Assembly: GCA_029204225.1 (NCBI GenBank)
Contig: CM055106.1
Location: 36,180,361-36,244,360 of the forward strand
From: Diphasiastrum complanatum
Lineage: Eukaryota; Streptophyta; Lycopodiopsida; Lycopodiales; Lycopodiaceae
DNA length: 64,000 nucleotides
Direction of reading: 5' to 3'
This document shows, piece after piece, positions 33,290 to 45,179 of this stretch (position 1 is its first letter; each line of letters starts with the position of its first letter). The notes beneath the pieces were generated by a model. It ran no database searches and had not been told where the DNA came from. It was given only the letters and a program-made list of their open reading frames with translations. The translations under genes and the position numbers were made by a program.

Positions 33290-34146
33290 TGTATCCATCG
33301 AAAAGCTATCAAACTTGCAATTTGGTTGTCAGAGGCTTGTGTTCCATCTCCATGAACTTCATAGCTAGTGCATTCTCCTACAAATCAAAATTTTTCTATA
33401 CTACATCTATGGACCTGATTGAAGGACTCACATACAGGAGCAAATGTTTTTTCATAATCTATGCCTTTAGTTTGAAGAAACCCCTTAGAAACCAATCTAG
33501 CTTTGTACTTACTTATAGATCCATCTTGATTGTACTTTAATCTATAGATCCACTTACATGCAAGTGGCTTCTTCCCATATGGAAGGTGTACAAGATTCCA
33601 AGTTTGATTATCTATCAAAGCATCAAACTCTACTTGCATTGCATCTCTCCAAACTTGTGATCTACTTGCATTTGCATAACATGATGGCTCTTCAAGCATT
33701 GTGGTTAAAAAAGAGTAAGAGGTAGAAGGAGACGTGTCTTCCCTTTGCTTTCCTTTCTCAAAGTATGTGAGCCTTGAAGGCTCGGCCTTGCTCCTTGTGG
33801 ATCTTCTCGGCTCCTTTGGCACATGATTTTGATCTTCCAAAAGATCACTTTCAAGCGGCTCCTCCTCAGGTGTTGCAAGATCTTCATCACCTAAGAAATT
33901 AGATGAATTTGGAGACAACTTGTAACTTTGAGATTCATCAAACAAGACATCCTTGCTAGCTTTTACTTTCTTTGAAATAGGATCAAATATCCTATATCCT
34001 TTGCTATTTTCACTATAGCCTACAAATATTCCTTTGAAGGAAGTTGCATCTTCTTTCCTTCTTGTTTCCAAAGGAATGTGGACATAACATATACATCCAA
34101 ACACTTTAAAATCTTTTACATTGGGCTTATTGCCAAACAAAGCTTG
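33290..34146 (-). pseudogene. copia integrase C-terminus and RT start
   Basis: The frame is open on the minus strand from 34140 to 33385. It reads the integrase C-terminal zone (KVFGCICYVHIPLETRRKED, GIFVGYSENSKGYRIFDP, SKDVLFDES), an acidic linker with RRSTRSKAEPSRLTY, and the first RT block (DAMQVEFDALIDNQTWNLVH, CKWIYRLKYNQDGSISKYKA, GIDYEKTFAPV). After FAPV the sequence departs from the family, and at 34147 it joins gypsy integrase, so both ends are cut. It is close to the forward copia at 52361, which shares FGCICYVH(V/I)PLETR and AEPSRLTY. Confidence 0.88.
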
Positions 34147-34149
34147 AAA

Positions 34150-35237
34150 TGGTGAGATCCCACCAATAGCACTACTATGAAGCTCTCATTGACCACATTG
34201 TCGAGGATATCGCCCAGAGGCAAAGATTTTTTTAATGACGTAAGGTCCTTAGCCAGAAAATTTCAGTTTGATTTTGAAAGCTTTGGCCTGGTATAGCAGG
34301 ACCTTATCTCCAACCTGGAAGTCTCTAATTTCAATGATCGATCATGCCATGCTTTTTGTCGTCATTTGTGGACTTGTTGAGCATGGATGCTGATCCGTCG
34401 TGTTTCATAGAGTTGCTCCAGATCGAATAACCTGTTTGCTAGATTCTGGTGAGTATCGAGCTCAAGGTTATAGGCTACTCGAAGGGAGGGAATATGGAAT
34501 TCCACAGGCATAACGGCTTCTTGGCCATATGTGAGCTGGAAAGAGGTTAAGACTGTAGCTCGCTTCGAACTGGTGCGATAAGCCCAGAGAGCAGCATGGA
34601 GTTTGAGTTCCCAATCAAATCGACTAGATTTGACGGTTTTGGTGAGAATTCCACATAGAATTTTATTGGTGGATTCCTCCTGGCCATTGCAACGTAGATA
34701 GTATGGGGAACTTTTGCGATGTACCACAAAAAATTTGGAAAGCAGATATGCTATGACAAAGTTAAGGAAATGTGTACCCCTATCACTGATAAGCTCTAGA
34801 GGACATCCGAAACGAACTATAACCTGTTCATAGAGAAATTTGTTGGTAGAACGAGTGTCAACATTGCGAACAGTTCTTGCTTCAGCCCATTTGGTGCAAT
34901 AGTCCATAGCTACTAGGATGTAATGAGATTGTGTGTGTCGAGCAGTAGGACTAATAGGTCCGACATAATCAATTTCCCATTTCTGGAAAGCTTGATCGAT
35001 GGTTACGGGGTGTAAAGGCATGTAGTCTATTTTTTGAAAGCGTTTTGTGCGTTGGCAGACATCACAAGCCTTAGTGTAATTGTGCGTATCCTTGAAGAGT
35101 GTTGGCCACCAAAACCTGGCCAAGAGAATTTTTTTAGCAGTTGTTTCAGAAGAGAAATGGCCTGCACCAATACCTTCATGACTGAGAAAAATTGTAGAGG
35201 GTATTTCACCTTCAGTAAGACATCATTGGATAATTAA
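34150..35237 (-). pseudogene. Ty3/gypsy integrase
   Basis: The minus-strand frame at 35123-34362 is open and gives the zinc-binding end (FWWPTLFKDTHNYTKACDVC), the catalytic core (WEIDYVGPISPTARHTQSHY, FGCPLELISDRGTHFLN) and SPYYLRCNGQEESTNKILC. The family motif there is YHPQ(A)NGQAE, so the third catalytic residue is likely the first E. The C-terminal part (LWAYRTSSKRATVLTSFQLT, YGQEAVMPVEF) is present. Beyond 34362 the remaining C-terminus continues with stops (DKVLLYQAKAFKIKL) to about 34150, where copia sequence begins. Integrase joins element cDNA to the chromosome. It belongs to the same element as the RNase H and RT upstream on this strand. Confidence 0.88.
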
Positions 35238-35273
35238 TCCATCTAACCCTTGCTTGTAGAGTTGTCCTGCAAT

Positions 35274-36080
35274 TCACGTATAAGGTTGAGTTTTGAGAAC
35301 CAACGCACGTTGTTCAGGTTTAGAGAAGGAAGAATCCATCCGTCCTAAAGTTAAATATTCTATAATTTCCTTAGCGCATACAAGTGTAGAGTCAACTTGG
35401 AAAAGGATTGCAACTGGTAAATCATCGTTGATGCCTTGATCAGGAGTAGAAAGGTTAGAGATTCGGGATAGATGGTCTGCTAGAAAATGCTGAACTCCCT
35501 TACGAACCATGATCCTAAACTCAAATTCTCGCAGTAATAGGATCCATCTAGTAATATGGCTTGTGGTGCAGGTCTTGTTAATGAGATACAATAGTGCTTG
35601 ATGATCAGTAAAGAACGCAAAAACTTTTTCTAGAAGATAATGGCGAAACTTCTGAATCGCATATACCATTGCCAAGGCTTTATGTTTGGTAGTGGTATAA
35701 TTGACTTCAACATGTATCAATTGTCGACTAAGAAAATGAATTGGGTAGTCCTTTTTGAATTCTCCAGGTTGGGTGAGCACTGCTCCAATGGCATACTTGG
35801 ATGCATCGATATGCACATGGAATTCTTTAGAATAATCAGGAGCCCAGAGGATGGGTGCATTGGTAAGGGCTTCTTTGAGTTGATTAAAGACGACGCGTTG
35901 TCCATCCTTCCATTTGGGAACTACAACTACTTTGTAGATTAAGCGTGCTTTGTTAGTGAAATCGAAAATAAAGCATCGATAGTAGTTGGCGTGGCCAAGG
36001 AAAGAGTAAATTTCACGTATCGTACGCGGTTCCGGTAGATTGAATGATAAGGATCTTTTCAGGGTTAGTGGCAATGCCAT
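35274..36080 (-). pseudogene. Ty3/gypsy RT end and RNase H
   Basis: This 268-codon minus-strand frame covers the RT connection (PRTIREIYSFLGHANYYRCF) and RNase H (HVHIDASKYAIGAVLTQPGE, HFLSRQL, FRHYLLEKVFAFFTDHQALL, FLADHLSRIS). The first, third and fourth catalytic Asp residues are present. The family TTEREALA block reads TTKHKALA, so the catalytic Glu is replaced by Lys. The C-terminal part is a spacer before integrase. It closely resembles the forward remnant at 56700. Confidence 0.87.
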
Positions 36081-36189
36081 TTCGTGAGATAATATGTCCT
36101 AACACAATACCATGGGTTATCCAGATCTGGCATTTTTCAGATTAAGAGCGATGCCGAAGTGTTGACATTGGATAAAAAAAATTTTGAGC

Positions 36190-36900
36190 ACATACAGATG
36201 GCATGTTTCTTCGAAATGTGCTCCTAAATTGTCCAAGTAAACTTCTAAGGTATCGCCCATCTACAAAGAAAAGGCCGCTTGCATAACACGTTGGAAGGTG
36301 CTAGGAGCATTGCAGAGACCAAAGGGCATGACTTTCCAGAAGAAGGTTCTCCAAAAGCCATTTTATGTTGATATTCTTCAGCGATTTGGATCATATTGTA
36401 TCCGCTAAAGCCATCTAAGAAGGAGCAATTCTCATCTCCTGCTAGATTTTCTAAGATGGATTCTCTGAAAGGTAATGAAAAATGATCACATTCAATGACG
36501 ACGTTAAGTCTCTTAAAATCGACACAGATTTGGAGTTTTCCATTTTTCTCGAAAACGATGACAATTGGGGAGACCCACTCAATATGCTCAATTTCATAGA
36601 TAAATCCTGCATCTAAGAGGCGTTGTAATTCTTCTTTGATCTTGGCCTTATAGATGGGATTGCATCTGTATGGACAACTAGCAGTGGGCCTCGCACCCAG
36701 TTTAAGCGGGATACGATGCACAACTACTTGGGGTGAGACACCTTTCATGTCTTTATAGGTCCAGGCAAAGACATGTCGATATTTTTGCAGGAGCTTTTCA
36801 AGCTGTCTGCGTTGTTCGCGATTGAGATGAGCTCCGACATGGACAAGATATTCGTTGGTTTCATTTGGCTCACTCAGAGAAAGGGTTTGGTTTGTGCAGG
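36190..36900 (-). pseudogene. Ty3/gypsy reverse transcriptase
   Basis: On the minus strand: MKGVSPQVVVHRIPLKLGAR, EELQRLLDAGFIYEIEHIEW, VSPIVIVFEKNGKLQICVDF, KRLN, and FLDGFSGYNMIQIA with the first catalytic Asp. Then, past a frameshift near 36330, EVYLDNLGAHFEE follows. The catalytic Y-DD box reads YLDN, so the second Asp is changed. Upstream, 36750-36900 continues in the preceding frame (AWTYKDMKG), which is the usual entry into gypsy RT. Confidence 0.85.
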
Positions 36901-37514
36901 GCCTTCGTAGGGTGAATTACCAATTGGCTCACATTGAGCTTGGGGTAGTTGGATTGTGACATCCTCGATTGTATAGTCCTTAAAGTATGCAGGAACATCA
37001 TGTGCTAGAGATTTGAGGGGGGCCTTGTCTTTCTCTTGCCGGGATGGTGCTTGGGAATGTTCAGGGGCTGGTGTAGGACTAGAGGCAATCTCAGGAACTT
37101 CCCTAACAATGGTGAGGTCACCTGGCGGTTGAATTTGAAGTGGTTTTTTATTTTCTCTTTCATAGTATGACCACATGGTTGAGGTTTTGGTGGTGGAGAG
37201 GTGTGTGGATGAGGGACTGTTGGTATGTCATGGAGGATCTCGTCATCAATTTGAAAGATAGTCCTCTTCTCATAGAGATCCCATGGATAGTGTGGGCATT
37301 TGGAACAGTAGAATTTTGTCTTAGACTTTTCAATTGCAACCTTGGCAACTGGTTCCACCTTGGAAGCATGTTGCGGATAGGTCCTAAGTGGGAGTGCCTC
37401 CATATAATTGAGGATATGAATATCAGAAATATCCAAGTCTTCTGGACAATTCTGAATTCGTAAAATATTCTCGTCATCGATGAATAAATCATCTGATTCA
37501 TTAGTAGGTAGCAT
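36874..37514 (-). pseudogene. Ty3/gypsy region between protease and RT
   Basis: Two overlapping minus-strand frames read an acidic stretch (DLFIDDENILRIQNCPEDLD, ISDIHILNYMEALPLRTYPQ), a CSKCPHYPWDLYE segment, and then DVPAYFKDYTIEDVTIQLPQ before RT. Long acidic pre-RT regions like this occur in Athila/Tat-type gypsy elements. A frameshift lies at about 37150-37180. Protease and gag are not recognisable upstream. Confidence 0.6.
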
Positions 37515-37699
37515 GCAACATTTAGCAGCTCATCATGGTGTGGAAGAATATCAATAAAATTGATATTGATGATAGGTGTATCCAGATCAGGTAATTGGTT
37601 GTGAGCGATCAGGAGTGGAGAGGTACAATTATCCTAATGTTGAACACAATAATCGGCATTCACACAGAACAATGGTAGCTAGCCTGTGACTCTTGTTTT

Positions 37700-37862
37700 T
37701 AGAAAATCCTAGAAGATTGGGATGCTGAGTTGCAAAGGGGCAAATACTCCAATGCTTGCAGGAACAGTCCTAACGAATGAAGATTGTTCAAAGACTGAAG
37801 AAGAAAGAGAATCGATGCAGCTTACACCATACAGGAAGCTGATTGGTCGCTAATGTACCATA
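37700..37862 (+). pseudogene. copia RT/RNase H fragment
   Basis: The nucleotide sequence closely matches 11340-11505: GAAAATCCTAGAAGATTGGGATGCTGA..., ACTCCAATGCTTGCAGG(A/G)AC, and CAGCTTACACCATACAGGA. Small deletions break the frame. It is a short relic of the same copia family as the element at 9.7-12.3 kb. Confidence 0.85.
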
Positions 37863-37869
37863 TGACGTT

Positions 37870-40749
37870 GGATGCCTACAAGATACAAGCAAGACATTAG
37901 AGCTTCAAGAAGGGAAGAGCAATAAGTAGTGGACTATCAACCATTTGAACATCAAATCACGAATAACTAGCCTTGAAATCTCTCCTCATGATAAAAGGCT
38001 TTTACTTATGTCAAGGCAAAAGGTGGAAATATTTCCAACTTTGACATCTACTTAGATTAGATCAACCCATAACTCTCGTTTGTGGTTAACATTTACGTAT
38101 GTGCTAATCAAGTCGATTTTGGCCATTGTGATTAGTAGTGATCAATAGACTTAAAACTATCACAAATCTTTCATGAACTGATTGTTTTCACGAACTGATT
38201 CCTTTCGCGAATCTGTCGCAAATTGGTTGTTTTCACGAATAGATTGTTTTCGTGAATCTTTCGCGAACTCTGATTGTTTTCGCGAACTGATCGTTTTCGT
38301 GAATCTGTCGCGAACAGGTTCTTTTTGAGTTCACTTATTTTCTTCAGCAAAAGCTTTCAAGATCCTAGGTGATAAATTTTACAGTTTTTAGGACAATAAT
38401 GATTGTACTTTACAATCATAGAGAGTTATTGGTTGCTTAATCAATGAATCTATCAAGTTCTACACATTAGATCTTGATCTAGATTCACTACACTTGGATT
38501 TAAGCAAGAGCAATGGATCAACACATCATTTTTTTTAGTGAGAGCGGCTTCACACGTGTGGAGTACTGTCCACTGTACGGCCTGCACCTGAAACAACAAG
38601 TACAATGATACTAGATAGCAATCATGCATAAAAATCACAAGACAAATGACTAGAAATCTCACAAAAGTGTAGAGTGCAAAAGTCTCATCAATTTTCTTAG
38701 CAAAATGATGATCCTTTTATGGATCAAGTACATCCATGAGTCTGGTACAGTCCAGCAGGCCTTCACACGTGTGAAGAGTGCCACATCACTCATATCTATC
38801 CATTTGATCCATCCTTGATCCTTATCCAATAGTTGACCTTCTAGAATATGACTAAAATCCAAAAAGCTAGTCTCCTAGAATATAGGAATATTCCCTACAA
38901 AATAGGATCTAAGGAAAATGGTCAACTCTTATCTTCTAGTACTCTATACACACATGTGAACATCCACTTGCCATGTGGGAGCATTTACTCATGCACATGC
39001 AAGGAAAAGCTAATTTGTAGGTGACTAGTCAACTTGACTAAAAACTAGTCATTTCATGTTCACACTAACTAGAATGATACAAAATCAATTTGGATATATA
39101 CAAACATGAAAAGTACATCCTTTCACACATGGGAACATGCTCCACACGTGTGAAATCATATCATCAACATATTCTAATGTTTGATCAATATTTACATGAA
39201 CCAATGTCAAGTGAGAAGTGACAATTTTCAACACTAGGCATGCGACGACAGATCACAGTTTAAAAATTATTCTAGCAATCAAGACAACGAAAAACAAGGA
39301 GATGGAGAAGAAAGCATTTGTATCATCAGTTTCGAGTCTGGAGCGAGATGATCAATGTCTTGCTCATTGGCGGCCTGACAATTAGCTCAATTGTTGTTGT
39401 GGTGGCCTAGTCGTTATAGATTTTCACAAAATCAATGAATTAAGTAGTATAAAAGGTTTGATCGTTCCCCAAGAGAGAGAATAATCTCATATTTTGTATG
39501 ATAAATGTATTTATGATGGTAAATTGATTGGGATATGTAATATTCACAGTGAATACTACAACGACATATCTGGTTATCCAAAGATATTTGGATAAATTGG
39601 CATCCAGAAACACCAATGATAAAACGATTTGGTCAAGGTCTATGATTATAAAGATTACTTTATTTTTCAGTGCCTCAGAGTATCAGTTAAGCAATCAGAT
39701 TAGACAGCAACTAGCAAATAGATTTATCAAACATAATTGCATTGGCTAAAGATTCCTCTTAATAAAACACAGAGAATTAGTTCTTATCGCAAGAAGCAAA
39801 CAAAACAGAACATCAAACAAGTTTATTATTTGAACACATAGCTCATTCACAATTGAAAGAAGTTGCTAAAGGTTATGCTTAACAACTTCGGCTAATTCCT
39901 TGCACACATTAGTCAGAATTGTTGCTTACTAGTGACGCCTGAAAATACGCGTTAGTGTGGCTGAAATTCAGTATAACATGAGAAATATGTGTGACGCAAA
40001 CAGAGCAGTATCACAAACAATTACAGATCATACAGAGTGTCTTCGCTCAAATGATAAGAAGTAATGCTGTAAAAGATGACAGAGGGAAAGTATGCTCAAG
40101 TTATAGAAACTTGCTCTTCTCTCTCTATTGATACTTAGATCTGTGCAAATGCGTAAGTACAATGGCACAAAGTGTCGACCTTATAGGAATGATCACCGAC
40201 CTCAATGTCGTTTACCAATCTTCAAAATGTTGGTTGAGATCCGCTACTGCGTCTCTATAGAATGTCGCAAATTCTACCTTGAATGTGAATTTACAAAGTG
40301 CAAATAGGCCTTTACATGAATTTAGGCACTATAGCACATTTACAATATATAACAATAACTTGGATAATCTGGGATCATGAGGCTCCACATATCTCCTTCC
40401 TCAGCCGTGCAGTGGCTCGCAAATAGTTTATTTACATTCTTCTCTATCGCTTTCTGTTGGCTAGCTTGCTATGAAAAATAGTCTTAGCTCGGGCTTCGTT
40501 CTCTTCATTAACTTGCTCTAAGGTTCTTTTTGTACCAAGGAAATAATTATGCTTCTGATTATAATCTTTCGGGAATGACAGATTCGAAGTTCCCCCCATT
40601 TCTTGATTTCCCAATGGTGCAAGAGGGTTATCGATCAATGTGTTGTTTACAAGATGCATGTACAACTATCCTCAGACAGGATTTCAGACATCTCAACCGA
40701 AGGGACTGTTAGTGAGAGGGCAACATATGTATATTCTGAGAATTTTTCT
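37870..40749. other. Retroelement-derived sequence without open genes
   Basis: No domain is readable. 38170-38330 is a CGAA-rich repeat (separate entry). 38550-39160 contains three CACACGTGTG palindromes. 38370 (TGATAAATTTTACAG) resembles the LTR start at 41915. The region is probably copia LTR and leader material. Confidence 0.5.
38170..38330. repeat. Degenerate repeat of TTTTCGCGAACTGATTG
   Basis: Six to seven imperfect units of TTTTC(G/A)(C/T)GAA-CTGATT or -TCTGTCGC occur with a period near 22-26 bp. Each contains the TTCGCGAA/TTCACGAA palindrome-like core. Similar CACGAA text marks the copia tails at 12240, 42700 and 50240. Confidence 0.75.
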
Positions 40750-41147
40750 TTAATGTACAAGTTGTTGAACGGATAAAAGGGCGTATGAAATGACAGAAGC
40801 AATATCTACATAACTGTAAGTGTGGTATGGTCTTGTTATTGGATTAGTGTTCTTAGCTTCATAGATGGACTTAAGTGCATCCCAAGCTTCTTTAGCAGTG
40901 GTGCAAGATTCTATGTCTCTTAGAATCTCATTAGAGACATTCATTTTAATAAAGTGTAGACCATTCTAGCTCTCTTCCTATACTTTGGTATTTCAAGCTG
41001 TGCTTGAGGCTCCTCCTCAATACCAAGTACTATGTCCATAACATCCTGGAGTATAAGAACTGACTCCATCCTAACCTTCCATATTGAATAATTGGAGGTA
41101 CTTAGTCTTTCACTTGGTTCTAAGAGATATCCTCCTACAGGTGCCAT
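40750..41147 (-). pseudogene. copia gag N-terminus
   Basis: Two adjoining minus-strand frames give MAPVGGYLLEPSERLSTSNY, SIWKVRMESVLILQDVMDIV, LGIEEEPQAQ and, after a frameshift near 40942, MNVSNEILRDIESCTTAKEA, WDALKSIYEAKNT. This is the start of a copia gag (NY-WK-RM, then AWD-L). The start codon at 41147 lies about 750 bp downstream of a minus-strand primer site at 41902-41914. The forward gag at 51276 is its close relative, sharing GGYLLE, NYSIWKVRMES and EEEPQ. The rest of gag is missing. Confidence 0.85.
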
Positions 41148-41901
41148 ATTGTGAAGACTTCTTGTTATTGGACAATTATATGTTTGAGCTTATTCCAAAT
41201 AGAGTTGATGTTGCTACTCTCTTTCACTATAGGAATTTTCAAGTGTGCTACCAATCCTATGTGAAAAAATTGTAACTATATTTGAGATAGATCTCAAATA
41301 TTCCACAAAACAAGATAATCTAGATCAGTCTCTCAAAATGGATTGAGAAACATAGACAAGTTTGGATTCTACTTTTGGCACTTGTTAGATGCTACAAAAG
41401 AAAATACTAATGATTCAAAAAAGGCTGAAAAGTGTTCAATAACATCAAACTTTGTCTTGATCTTCAATTTCTTGTGTTGAATACTCAAAACAATGGATTA
41501 TGAATCAGGCTAAATTGAATCAAATCATAAAGTGCTCACTCGGATTTTGGACCTTTCCCTATCCTCTTTAAGAGCTTATAACTCTTGGTAGACACATCAG
41601 ATTGATTTGAGATCAATTGAAATGGAAAGTATACTTCATAAGCTTTCCATCAAGCTATAACATCAATAACTTTGGACCGATTATGAAGGAAATAAAGAGG
41701 TATGAAAATATTTGATTTTCACACATGCGAAAGTCCAGAATTTTGTACAATGTCAATTCTGATATGAAAATCTAGTTTATATTCTCTTTGATCCAAACAC
41801 TTTTCAAGGAAAAGTAAAGGAAAGTGATAAACAACTTTTTTGCATGAATTGGGCTCACAAATTCTTGCACAAACAAAGATAATAGCATGCAATCCTTAAT
41901 T

Positions 41902-41914
41902 TGGCTTTGATACC
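41902..41914 (-). other. Copia primer-binding site and LTR end
   Basis: The minus strand reads ...TTTTATCA then TGGTATCAAAGCC, the initiator-tRNA primer site. The plus strand therefore enters the LTR at 41915 (TGATAAAATTTCAGC). The LTR contains CACACGTGTG at 41936-41945. Its outer border was not located. Confidence 0.7.
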
Positions 41915-41945
41915 ATGATAAAATTTCAGCAAGCTCACACGTGTG

Positions 41946-42624
41946 GGGAATGATCCTCAAGTTTGAATGATCTTGTTAAGCTTTGTATTTAGCACATAAA
42001 TTGATTCTAGAATGAATGCCAAGATCTAGTACAAGATTTTATGGCTAAATCACAATCTAGAATGCTAAGAATCAAAGAATGATTGCTTTGAAAAACAAGA
42101 GAGAAGAAGTACAAGAATTTAATGCATTAGCATAAGCCTCTACTAGAGTCAGAGAGAGAAAGAGAGAGCAAAATTCAAGCAAATGATAGTGTAGACACAA
42201 AATGACATGGAATAGCTTCAAAGCTTGGTTCTTCATAAAAAATTATGAGAGAGTCTACACATATTTATGGAGTTTGAAGTAGTTCGAGGTAGAACCATCT
42301 CCATCCTACTTCCATCCACATCTATAAGTGAAAACTAGAGAATTAGTGACATTTGTCACTTTACATGCATGCATTTCTACCTACTTTTATCAAGTTTCAA
42401 ATTTTCAACTAGGATTGTACAAATCATCATGCATGTGTCCAATTCACTTTGTGCATGCCTTGCATGTCACTATGGATCACTTACAACCATTGCATGTGAT
42501 ATGCCACGAGTTTCTACAAGCCTATTATTGACATTTCTATGTCTACATTCTATATGCAAGTTGTATATTACCAACTAGACTTTAAAAACCCATGTAGCTT
42601 GAATTTCTTCTAGGCCAATATGAA
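41946..42624. other. Probable copia LTR body
   Basis: AT-rich sequence continuing outward from the LTR end, with a GA-rich patch at 42148-42166. No gene was seen. Confidence 0.4.
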
Positions 42625-42985
42625 ACAACATACTTCAAAGAAACAAAATGTTTCTAACTACAAAGCCTTGCTAGCTTTCACCCCTCAACCTGACAAAGAT
42701 GTTCGCGAACACGAAAGTCAAGAGACACGAAACACGAAAAGTTTCACGAACACGAAAGTCAAAGGAGACGAAGACAAGCGGTTCACGAACACGAAAGATT
42801 CACGAACGAGAATCTTTTCGGTCTGGCATGAGAATCTTTTGTGGTCCAGTACAAGAGAAAGGCAGACGAGCAAAACGAAACCAACGACGCGACACGAAAA
42901 ATGTCGCAAGACCTGATTTGCCCTCACGCTCCAAAGAGTACTAACAAAGATCACGCAAGTACCCAGAAGTACAAAGAATATGTAG
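42625..42985 (+). repeat. copia 3' region, second copy (matches 12140-12475)
   Basis: It begins in the coding tail (NVSNYKALLAFTPQPDKDVR) and continues through CACGAA/GAACACGAAAG units to ACGCAAGTACCCAGAAG. The same features, in the same order, follow RNase H at 12 kb. No RNase H precedes it here, so it is a 3' stub. Confidence 0.8.
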
Positions 42986-43380
42986 CTTTCCAATCTGTGT
43001 AGATTTCTCACTGATTAGGGAATAATAGCCGATGGAAGACTCGAGAAGGAACTGGTCTAAGGCTAGAAACAACTTAACATAAAAAATGTTAATTGAATCT
43101 AACTTATTCAGAGCTAGAAAAAAATTATTTTCAAATGTTTTTAGGTATTCTAAAATATATATATACAAGGATCCTACGATAACATGGATATAGCTAGTTT
43201 GCAAATTGAACTTATTTTGAACAATGGCAAGAGCAAGGATTCCTTTTTGGTGCGTTGTTAATTTGGCCCAAAAAGTATTTAGGTTAGAAAAAGTCCAAGG
43301 GCTTTCCCATTGTTCTTTTGTATAGCCAAAAAGTTTAGGTAAAAGAAGGTAATCCTTTGTCCACTGGAGTTCTAGACTAC
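42986..43380. other. No gene recognised
   Basis: AT-rich. 43200-43320 contains TTTGGCCCAAAAAGT and GCCAAAAAGTTTAGG. It is possibly the 3' untranslated part of the minus-strand accessory gene that begins next. Confidence 0.4.
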
Positions 43381-45175
43381 AAAAGGGTGGAAGAAAAAAT
43401 GTTAGTTTTTGTTGGAATGTCTGAAATTCTGTCTTTAGTAGTGAATAAACTACCTTGTTTTTCTTTATGACATCTACGTCTCCTGATCTTTCTGGACTTG
43501 TTTGCAGATGATGTCTGTCTAGATGGCCTTCTTTGATATAGCTTTGGTTGGCTCATCTGTCTGCATAGACTAATCCTGGCACTGTGCTGGTTCTTCCTCC
43601 TCGAAAGTCTGCATTTGGCTTGATTGGAAGCCTCTTCCAGCTCTTCTTTTAAATTTTTCATAAGCAACCATATGAGATTGCAGATATTGCAGTTGGAAGG
43701 TTTGGATTCTTTCTTGAATTCCGTTCCAGGCTAATGGGTCGATCCTATATCTACCATGAGATACGCAGGCTTCCAATGTAACTTCAACGCTTATTCGCCA
43801 TAAGATTGTCTCTTCGGCCTGTTTCTTGTAAATCTGGTTGTCTCTTTTCAGCATATCTGCAGAATTCTGTAGTTGGACAACATAGTCCTGGGCGCTGTTG
43901 AGTTTGTCACTTAGCTCCTCGTTACTACTCTAGAGAGTAGCTCGTATGTGTCTCTCCTCCTACAAAGAAGCTTGTAGGGTCTGAATCTGCTATTTGAGCA
44001 ATAAATTTTCGTTTTCAAAAGCATTGGACTGCTCTTGCATCTCTTCCAATACTCGTAGCATCCTGGCTTCCTCTTGCTTCTTCAAGAGCTATATCTTTCT
44101 TGCTCAACTCTGCTTGGGCTGCTTCAAGCTCTTCGCTCTTATGGGACAGCTCAACCTTGATTTCCTCCAATTCTGTATCTCTCTGTATTAGGTCTGTTCG
44201 GAGGGAATCATACTTCAAGCCGAGCTTCTTGGAGACTTTCTCTAGGCTAACAAAATGTTGAATAGTTGCATGTGTATCTGGCAGCATTGTACCAAAAATC
44301 TTTTTACATAATTCAGCATCGAGGATTGGTGCCTCGACGTCACTTCCGCGTTCCTGCTGAATATCAAAAATCCATTTTTCTTCTTGTGGTACTGGCTCCT
44401 GTGGAATAACATCTTGATTCTGCTCCTGCTCAGCAACATCCTCTGCTTCTTCTTTTGTTTCCCTGTTCTTCTCTACACTGGACAATGGCTTATTCTGGGA
44501 TGACGATGAAGACATTCTCACTAAGCTTCCTTGGTACTGGCTTGATGATGATGATGATGATGATGCGTTCGCTATGGTGGTTGCCTTTGATACTTGCATT
44601 TGGGATTCAGCCTCCACTGAAGGGGCTAGCTTTGGCAGTACGGTGCAATTCTGATATCTTCCTGCACTGTTAGCACATCATCATGCATACACAAGATACC
44701 CATCTACAAACCAAGCCTGGAAAATTGATTAATCTTTATTACTTTACAGAATTGCTTAAAAGCAATCTGTCCGAAGGCAATACGTTCTCCATTCAGGGCT
44801 CTCAGCAGATATCCCATATTCGTATTCGAGATGGTGTACTCTTGTTCCGATAAGAATATAGAAGCAAGAGCAAAGCGAACAAAGCTTTTGAGATTGGGAT
44901 CTCTGATGTCAAAGAGTTTATATCCCTTTTTCTCAAGATAAGCTTCTTCTTGGAAACTCCGCTCTCTGTGATGAAGTCTGGCTTTGTAACTGGCATACTG
45001 CCAACCATAGGCAAACCTAAGACACGATAGTAAAATCCTTCTATAATAATAATTTTTCGATTGCGGACAGTGGTGGAAATATGTCCTTCTGTTTCACTCA
45101 AATTATGGATCAACTCATGGCACAAGTCCGTAAGGATTACTGATGGATCAAATTGAAAAACTCCTTCAATTTGTG
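43380..45175 (-). pseudogene. Accessory coiled-coil protein of a retroelement, broken
   Basis: On the minus strand a globular part reads CHELIHNLSETEGHISTTVR, RKIIIIEGFYYRVLGLP, ISKALFALLLLLYSYRNKST and ALNGERIAFGQIAFKQFC (45125-44740). A Ser/Gln-rich and acidic linker follows (44617-44350), then a long heptad-rich coiled coil (LEKVSKKLGLKYDSLRTDLI, ELEEIKVELSHKSEELEAAQ, ELSDKLNSAQDYVVQLQNSA) to about 43560. The tail contains MQTDEPTKA. Frameshifts near 44075 and 44740 and several stops break it. The layout parallels the forward protein at 58391-61225: globular start, polar linker, coiled coil. The function is unknown. It may be a 3' accessory ORF of a gypsy element; a captured host gene is the alternative. 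Confidence 0.5.
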
Positions 45176-45179
45176 CTCA

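Noticed and set aside
35640-35942. 100-codon plus-strand frame within gypsy RNase H
   Set aside because: Antisense shadow of the minus-strand RNase H frame, which has clear motifs.
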